In this document: positions 60,607-64,000 of the stretch, in pieces
How positions within the stretch are numbered: position 1 is the stretch's first letter
How the letters are laid out: each line of letters starts with the position of its first letter
Assembly (NCBI GenBank): GCA_963710625.1
Contig: CAVQBG010000026.1
Span: 271,139 to 335,138 of the forward strand
Direction of reading: 5' to 3'
DNA length: 64,000 nucleotides
Source of the DNA: Sva-07 sp963710625
GTDB lineage: Bacteria; Actinomycetota; Acidimicrobiia; Acidimicrobiales; Ilumatobacteraceae
Program-made: the position numbers and the translations under genes
The notes under the pieces: model-generated
What the model was told of the DNA's origin: nothing
Databases searched by the model: none
What the model saw: only the letters and a program-made list of their open reading frames with translations

Positions 60607-61953
60607 ATGGGGGCAATCACCGTCTTCCTCGCCGACGACAGCGCGATCATCCGAGCCGGGGTCAGCGCGATGCTGCAACGCGACCCCGACGTGGAGGTGG
60701 TGGGCATGGCCGAGGACTACGACACGCTCGTCTCCGGCGCGACCGAAGCCCATCCCGACGTGGTGGTCAGCGACATCCGGATGCCGCCCCACTTCGAGTC
60801 CGAGGGCATCGACGCCTGCAAGGAGATCCGCAAGCGCCACCCCGGTACGGGGATCGTGATCCTCAGCCAGTACGACGACCCGGAGTACGCCGTCTCGCTC
60901 CTCGCGGAAGGATCGGCCGGGTACGCCTATCTGCTGAAGGACCGCATCGCAGAAGGCGACCAGCTGGCACGAGCGATCCGCGAGGTCGCCACCGGCGGCT
61001 CGATGCTCGATCCGGTGATCGTGTCGGCGCTCATCAATCCGGTCCGACGGACCGGCGGATTGAGCACCGACGACGACGAACTCCTCGAGATGGTCGCCAA
61101 CGGCCGCACGATCAAGTCGATCGCCGGCGCCCTGAACACCACCGCGACGGCGATCGACGATCGCGTCGAGCGGCTCTTCGTGCACCTGGCCGAAGGCGTC
61201 TCGAGCGGTGAGGCCGGAGCACTCGACCGGTTGCGGCGACTCCATCGGGCGATCGTCGAGCGCGAGGAACAGGGTGAGAGCCTGAGCCGGCTCCTGCCCA
61301 CCGGCGTCGCCCACCAACTCATCGCCGAGGGACGCGCCGTCGGCGAGACCGAGACCCTCGAGGTGACCGTCGTGATGAGCGACATCCGCGGGTACACGAC
61401 GATCGCCGAGCATGCCGACCCCGCGGTCCTGGCCCAACAGCTCAACCGTCATCGCGCCGAGATGAATCGTGCAATTCTTTCCGATGGAGGAACCGTCATG
61501 CAGTACGTGGGGGATGCGGTGATGGCAGTCTTCGGCGCGCCCGTGGCGACCTCGGACCACGCCGATCGGGCGCTCGCCGCTGCGATGGCGATGCACCGCA
61601 ACCAGGACGCCGTCAACGATGAGTGGTCGGCCGAGGGTCGCACGCCGTTCGGGCTCGGGATCGGGCTCAGCACGGGCACGGTCGCCGCGGCCCTGCTCGG
61701 CAGCGAGGAGCGCGTCGAGTACACGCTCGTCGGCGACGCCGTGAACCTCTGTCAGCGACTCCAGCAGTTCGCGGAGCCCGGCCAGACGGTGTTGAGCGAA
61801 CCGACGTGGACGTCGCTCACGGAGCAACCCGTCGAATTCGAGCGACTCGATTCGCAGCTGGTCAAGGGCCGCGACACCCCGGTCGTGCCCTACCGCCTCC
61901 CCCGACTCGACATGACCCCGCCCGTCTTGCATCCCGAAGGAGCCGCGACATGA
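60607..61953 (+). CDS. Receiver-degenerate HTH-cyclase fusion protein
   Basis: A 448-residue signalling protein. Residues 1-130 are a receiver (ADDS, Asp56 in VSDIRMPP) very like that of the preceding gene. Residues 150-195 keep a worn LuxR-like HTH (MVANGRTIKSIAGALNTTATAIDDRVERLF). A class III nucleotide cyclase spans about 250-430: VVMSDIRGYTTIAEH, QYVGDAVMAVFGAPV, GDAVNLCQRLQQF. It therefore couples phosphorylation to cyclic-nucleotide output. Its stop overlaps the start of the ABC ATPase gene (ATGA). Confidence 0.88.
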   Translation: MGAITVFLADDSAIIRAGVSAMLQRDPDVEVVGMAEDYDTLVSGATEAHPDVVVSDIRMPPHFESEGIDACKEIRKRHPGTGIVILSQYDDPEYAVSLLAEGSAGYAYLLKDRIAEGDQLARAIREVATGGSMLDPVIVSALINPVRRTGGLSTDDDELLEMVANGRTIKSIAGALNTTATAIDDRVERLFVHLAEGVSSGEAGALDRLRRLHRAIVEREEQGESLSRLLPTGVAHQLIAEGRAVGETETLEVTVVMSDIRGYTTIAEHADPAVLAQQLNRHRAEMNRAILSDGGTVMQYVGDAVMAVFGAPVATSDHADRALAAAMAMHRNQDAVNDEWSAEGRTPFGLGIGLSTGTVAAALLGSEERVEYTLVGDAVNLCQRLQQFAEPGQTVLSEPTWTSLTEQPVEFERLDSQLVKGRDTPVVPYRLPRLDMTPPVLHPEGAAT

Positions 61954-62711
61954 CCGACACGACCGCCTCGCTCGATCCCGCCCAACTCGGACCCCTCGTC
62001 GCTGCCTCGACCACCGAGCCGACCTCGACCGGCGCGGCCGTCGAGGTCACCGCCGTCTATCGCACGTTCGAGCAGGACACCGCTCCCGTCCGAGCGCTGC
62101 GCGGCGCGGACCTCACCGTTCGTTCCGGAGAGTTCGTGGCCGTGATGGGCCCCTCGGGGTGCGGGAAGTCGACGATGCTGAACCTCGTCGCGGGTCTCGA
62201 CGTTCCCGACGAAGGCGGGGTGGTGATCGCCGGAGAGTCACTGGCCGGAAAGGACGAGAACGCACTCGCCATCATGCGGCGCCAGCACGTCGGCATCGTG
62301 TTCCAGTTCTTCAACCTCCTCGAAGGCATGACCGTGCTCGAGAACGTCGTGATGCCAGCGGTGATCGCCGGCCGCAAACGCAAGGTGGCCGAGTCCCGCG
62401 CCCGAGACCTGCTCGATCTGCTCGGCATCGGCGACAAGGCGAAGCAGGCACCCGGCGTGCTGTCGGGTGGTCAGCGTCAACGTCTGGCGATCGCCCGAGC
62501 GCTCGCCAACGAACCGACGATCGTGCTCGCCGACGAGCCGACCGGTGCACTCGACAGCGAAGGCGGCGAGGAGGTCCTGGAGCTCTTCCGCCGTCTCCAC
62601 CAGGGTGGCCAGACGATCCTGATGGTCACCCACGACCAGCCGGTCGCCGACGCCGCCCAGCGCATCGTGCGGATGAAGGACGGCCGCGTCGACGACGACG
62701 GACTGGGCTAG
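61950..62711 (+). CDS. ABC transporter ATP-binding protein, MacB/LolD type
   Basis: A 253-residue ATPase. GPSGCGKSTMLNLVAGL is Walker A (about 68-76), VFQFFNLLEGMTVLENV the Q loop, LSGGQRQRLAIARAL the signature and VLADEPTGALDS Walker B. This type pairs with FtsX-like permeases in lipoprotein release or antimicrobial-peptide transport. ATG 61950 overlaps the cyclase stop (ATGA) with AAGGAG 7 nt upstream; the permease follows 11 bp later. Confidence 0.9.
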   Translation: MTDTTASLDPAQLGPLVAASTTEPTSTGAAVEVTAVYRTFEQDTAPVRALRGADLTVRSGEFVAVMGPSGCGKSTMLNLVAGLDVPDEGGVVIAGESLAGKDENALAIMRRQHVGIVFQFFNLLEGMTVLENVVMPAVIAGRKRKVAESRARDLLDLLGIGDKAKQAPGVLSGGQRQRLAIARALANEPTIVLADEPTGALDSEGGEEVLELFRRLHQGGQTILMVTHDQPVADAAQRIVRMKDGRVDDDGLG

Positions 62712-62722
62712 GGAGCTGCACG

Positions 62723-64000
62723 GTGAGTGCAGTCTGGATGTGGTTCCGGGTCGAGTGGCGCAGCCGCTGGCGTGCGCTGGTCGGGCTCCTCCTGCTGGTC
62801 GCGTTCGCAACGGTGGCTGTCGAGTCAAGCGTTGCCGGCGCACGGCGAGGCGCCACGGCAATGGACCGTCTGCTCGAACGCACCGAACCCGCGACCATGC
62901 TGGTCCTGCTCAACCAGGGGGTATTCGACTGGGACGTCGTTCGGTCGATGCCGCAGGTGGCCTCCATCTCCGCCTTCGCCGTCACGGGATTCGGCGTCGA
63001 GGGCATCGGCGACCACCCGGAGATCGACCCGACGGAGCTCGGCTTGTTCCCCTTCATCGACGACCAGTTGCTGAACACGATCGAACGCCCGGTCGTGCTC
63101 GACGGTCGGGTGCCGGACCCATCGCGAGCCGACGAGGTGGTGGTGTCTCCGAACTTCGTCGATCAATTCGACAAGGGGGTCGGAGACCACGTCACCCTGC
63201 GTCTGTACAGCACCGAGCAGCTCGACAACTACGACGAGGGCGTTCCGACCGGCCCGGCCGTCGATGTGACGATCGTCGGTGTCATCCGATCTCCATGGAT
63301 TCACGACACGGCCGACAGTCCGGCAGGTGGCCTCATTGCGTCGGCCGGCCTCTACCAGCAGTATCCCGACAACGTGGTCGGCACGGCGGGCGCGGTCAAT
63401 GTCAATGCGATCGTGCGTCTCCGAAATGGCGCGGCCGACGTCGAAGAGTTCGAGAAGGAGTTCACTCACGTCACGGGGATCGAGAACGCGGACTTCCAGG
63501 ACCTGGACGACGCCGCACAGCACACGCGTGACGTCACCTCGTTCGAGGCGCGGGCGATGCTGCTGCTTGCCCTCACAGCCCTGTTGGCCAGCATCGTGCT
63601 GCTCGGCGTGGCGGTCTCGCGCTACTGCGCAGCCGCCCTGGCGGATCTCGAGGTGCTGCGGGCCTTCGGTCTCACTCCTGCACAGATCCGATTCGCGTGC
63701 GCGTCTGGTCCGGCGTCGGCCGCCGTGGGCGGAGCCGTGCTGGCAGGAGCGGGGGCGCTCTGGGTATCCCGCTGGTTCCCGGTAGGGAGTGCAGCACTGG
63801 TGGAACCATCGCCGGGAACGTCGTTCGACCCGCTGGTGCTCCTCCCTCCGATCATCATCGTTCCGTTGCTCGTCGTCGGCGCCAGCCTCGTGTCGCTGCG
63901 CTCTGCCCACCGCACGAACGAGTCCGCCGACCGCGTGTCATTCGTCGATGCAGCAACATCCACGTGGCCGCTGACCCTGGGTCTCGGTACTCGTTTCGCA
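62723..64000 (+). CDS. FtsX-like ABC permease, 5' part
   Basis: An open frame of 426 codons that runs off the right edge. GTG 62723 has GGAG 7 nt upstream. A first membrane helix (about 17-34, LVGLLLLVAFATVAV) precedes a periplasmic domain of about 240 residues, and further helices follow at about 275-295, 325-350 and 370-395. This is the FtsX/MacB plan with its large extracytoplasmic domain after the first helix. It pairs with the ATPase gene upstream. The C-terminal end is not in the window. Confidence 0.85.
   Translation, partial: MSAVWMWFRVEWRSRWRALVGLLLLVAFATVAVESSVAGARRGATAMDRLLERTEPATMLVLLNQGVFDWDVVRSMPQVASISAFAVTGFGVEGIGDHPEIDPTELGLFPFIDDQLLNTIERPVVLDGRVPDPSRADEVVVSPNFVDQFDKGVGDHVTLRLYSTEQLDNYDEGVPTGPAVDVTIVGVIRSPWIHDTADSPAGGLIASAGLYQQYPDNVVGTAGAVNVNAIVRLRNGAADVEEFEKEFTHVTGIENADFQDLDDAAQHTRDVTSFEARAMLLLALTALLASIVLLGVAVSRYCAAALADLEVLRAFGLTPAQIRFACASGPASAAVGGAVLAGAGALWVSRWFPVGSAALVEPSPGTSFDPLVLLPPIIIVPLLVVGASLVSLRSAHRTNESADRVSFVDAATSTWPLTLGLGTRFA

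Overview
The window is high-GC, gene-dense bacterial chromosome with short intergenic gaps, many GTG starts and many 1-8 bp start/stop overlaps. Two WhiB-type iron-sulfur regulators, a SenX3/RegX3-like two-component pair with a pst operon, a Streptomyces-type PHO box, a DUF3097 protein, a DUF2342 protein and a three-subunit succinate dehydrogenase point to an actinobacterium. The overall mix resembles Acidimicrobiia (Ilumatobacter-like); that assignment is inference. No tRNA, rRNA, CRISPR array, insertion sequence or prophage was seen.

Layout. 1-2633: 5' end of a Rossmann-fold epimerase, a DUF2342 protein with a broken HExxH motif, and an MFS transporter. 2705-12102: a phosphate block on the minus strand, in transcription order an 88-aa protein, ppk, pstS, pstC, pstA, pstB, phoU, senX3-like kinase and regX3-like regulator, with a PHO box before pstS and a hairpin between pstS and pstC. 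12103-13446: two WhiB-like regulators and tatA; the first WhiB gene has a long C-rich leader. 13606-18614: a VWA protein and its AAA+ partner, separated by two opposite-strand genes (a single-domain cyclase and a GH1-like protein). 18700-21724: a GH2 glycosidase and a methyltransferase. 21825-27655: sdhCAB divergent from a membrane pyrophosphatase predicted to be K+-dependent. 27722-35081: housekeeping and small lipoprotein genes (DUF3097, SDR, DUF4349, SCP2-like, Fpg/Nei glycosylase, nucleoside phosphorylase, META-domain lipoprotein, AbiEi-like protein). 35231-41529: malate dehydrogenase, then metF and two tandem OafA-type acyltransferases. 41656-47890: DUF805, purH, sucCD with a stand-alone methylmalonyl-CoA mutase B12 domain, and a flavodoxin. 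47961-52204: cation-efflux transporter plus a copper-handling group (CopC-CopD fusion, YcnI, DUF305). 52324-59693: PcrA helicase, a pterin dehydratase-VOC fusion, a probable selenoprotein, an ABC-F ATPase and a helical exported protein. 59846-64000: a LuxR-type regulator, a receiver-cyclase fusion, and an ABC ATPase with a FtsX-like permease cut by the window edge.

The most notable item is the gene at 55945-57018. Its reading frame is interrupted once, by a TGA exactly where a thioredoxin-fold protein would carry its redox cysteine (W-TGA-G-C-R). It then stays open for 244 codons, and a hairpin meeting the loose bacterial SECIS rules follows the TGA. This is best read as a selenocysteine redoxin. 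A second recurrent theme is a set of long perfect or near-perfect intergenic hairpins. One subset shares a GGGTCAGACCC core inside arms that differ between copies but stay complementary; another shares TTCTCGTGAAC or GCGATGAG arms. Most sit between convergent genes or at operon ends and probably act as terminators.

Functionally the window combines central carbon metabolism (malate dehydrogenase, succinyl-CoA synthetase, succinate dehydrogenase, a propionate-linked mutase domain), phosphate sensing, uptake and polyphosphate storage, pyrophosphate-driven ion pumping, and copper handling.
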